Below, piece by piece: positions 63,036-64,000 of a stretch of 64,000 nucleotides of DNA. How positions within the stretch are numbered: position 1 is the stretch's first letter; the number at the start of each line of letters is the position of its first letter. The notes below the pieces were generated by a model. That model did no database searches and had not been told where the DNA came from. It saw only the letters and a list, made by a program, of their open reading frames with translations. A program made the position numbers and the translations under genes. This DNA comes from Bacteroidota bacterium (lineage in GTDB: Bacteria > Bacteroidota > Bacteroidia > UBA8524). Location of the stretch: assembly GCA_006226545.1 (NCBI GenBank), contig SBGR01000025.1:62001-126000 (forward strand), in the 5' to 3' direction.

Positions 63036-64000
63036 ATGACATACGCAGGCTATTTTGAACAGTGGGAAAAACTCGGCGTAAAACGTCCGGAGCAATCTTA
63101 CGACCTCAGCGAAACTTCTTTCCCTTCTTATTACCAAAAAGCCAGCCTAGAAGGCCTGGCTGAAGACCTGACGCGCCAGCTGGAACTGCTTAGTCCGGTG
63201 GCGGTGCTTTTGGCAGATAACGATGAGTACCTGGAGCTGCTTGAAGAATACTTGAGTACTTCTTTTAAAGTTCCTCAACAGGAGGGAAGCAAGGAAGAAG
63301 TGCTGGTTTGCATGTTGCATCCTGAGCTATTGCAGGAGCCTCAACTTTTGTTCTGTGAGTTAATCACCTTGGTGGTTTCGCAGAAGCTGGTTGAATTGGG
63401 ATTTGAGCCCAAAGACCAAGAAGAAGGTCAGTTGGTATTTGAGCTGTTTTGCATCTATGCTGGCTACGGCCAAATCATGCGTAATTCCGCCATGCAAGCG
63501 CAGTATTTTCAGGCGCTGAATGAGTCTGACTTGGATGAGTTGCTTGGTGAGTTGCCTAATAAGAATATTCTTTTTGCCTTTGCAGAAGCTGAAAAGCTCT
63601 TTGAAAAAGGCAAATACCAGGAAGCAGAAGACGTGATGTTAGGCTTGGTGGAAGAGCTGGAAGAAGGCGACCCAATGCAAGCCGATGCTTACAATAACGC
63701 CGGATACTATGCCATGGCGGGCAAGGCTTTTCAAAGGGCTAAGGTATACTTTGAGCAATCGCATTCCATCGATCCGGAATTTGCTGCGGCACAAGAAAAC
63801 TTGGAGTTTCTGAATTTATTGAAAGGCAAAGTATTGGTAACAGCCGTTCCGGAAGGCGATGAGCCTAGCGTGGAGAAAATTCGTAACCTCGGATTTGCTG
63901 CTGCTTTGGAAGGCCGTTGGGAGGAAGCTGCTGAATTGCTGGAGCAAGCTTTGGCAGCTGAGGAATCGGCTTACCTTCTTTACGTGGTGCACAAGCGCAT
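63036..64000 (+). CDS. TPR-containing protein, truncated by window edge
   Basis: The first 321 codons of a forward gene that runs off the right edge. It begins MTYAGYFEQWEKLGVKRPEQ seven bases after the ACMSD-like stop. There is no signal peptide. The visible part is acidic and helical, with at least two TPR-like pairs near residues 180-260 (EAEKLFEKGKYQEAEDVMLG, AYNNAGYYAMAGKAFQRAKV). The function is unknown. Confidence 0.75.
   Translation, partial: MTYAGYFEQWEKLGVKRPEQSYDLSETSFPSYYQKASLEGLAEDLTRQLELLSPVAVLLADNDEYLELLEEYLSTSFKVPQQEGSKEEVLVCMLHPELLQEPQLLFCELITLVVSQKLVELGFEPKDQEEGQLVFELFCIYAGYGQIMRNSAMQAQYFQALNESDLDELLGELPNKNILFAFAEAEKLFEKGKYQEAEDVMLGLVEELEEGDPMQADAYNNAGYYAMAGKAFQRAKVYFEQSHSIDPEFAAAQENLEFLNLLKGKVLVTAVPEGDEPSVEKIRNLGFAAALEGRWEEAAELLEQALAAEESAYLLYVVHKR

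Overview
The window is chromosomal DNA from a member of the Bacteroidota, most likely a Flavobacteriales lineage close to Cryomorphaceae or Crocinitomicaceae (genus not resolvable by eye). The evidence is a TonB-dependent receptor with a carboxypeptidase-regulatory-like domain, type IX secretion cargo of both sorting types (type A at 14652 and 35593, type B at 9856), many small lipoproteins, a long-form hisG, a fused hisIE, and promoters of the Bacteroidota form TTTG-N19-22-TAnnTTTG. Coding density is high. There are no rRNA or tRNA genes, no CRISPR array and no intact insertion sequence.

Layout. 1-5500 holds surface and lipoprotein genes: a truncated barrel protein, a TonB receptor and a TPR lipoprotein. 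5569-8806 carries homogentisate 1,2-dioxygenase and 4-hydroxyphenylpyruvate dioxygenase (tyrosine breakdown), then a LOG-family protein. 8812-16835 has a large type B T9SS protein with two small partners, fmt, and a secreted PNGase F-like protein. 16832-23583 has an Smr protein, L-2-hydroxyglutarate oxidase, small secreted proteins, a polysaccharide deacetylase, and a three-gene set (P-loop ATPase, MreB-like fragment, DUF4180). 23719-30588 is a complete histidine operon, hisGDCBHAF-IE, with almost every junction overlapping. 30833-42604 is mixed: ABC-F, acyl-CoA synthetase, OhrR and DoxX, a T9SS leucine-rich-repeat protein, a propeller lipoprotein, an Acg-like flavoprotein, a Crp-type regulator and three orphan lipoproteins. 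42823-49686 has gyrB, a pseudouridine synthase, a class 3 asparaginase, rdgB, a branched-chain aminotransferase and ung. 49795-58581 has an OmpA/TPR lipoprotein, ftsE, two glycosyltransferases, recQ, a LolD-like ATPase and sucC. 58798-64000 has an MbnH/MbnP-like pair with a thioredoxin-fold protein, an ACMSD-type decarboxylase and a truncated TPR protein.

The most interesting regulatory element is a complete histidine attenuator upstream of hisG. It has a promoter with both boxes, an 18-codon leader peptide with five His codons (MILNQLHHHHYHSSAQAC), an intrinsic terminator, and an antiterminator pairing that uses the leader's own Ala-Gln-Ala codons. Other notable points are the heptamer TAGCGAT, which I located at 40 places on the two strands; a dispersed intergenic repeat present twice; a GC-rich double-unit repeat behind gyrB; an MbnH/MbnP-like pair away from any methanobactin genes; and an unannotated 57-residue membrane protein at 38645-38818.
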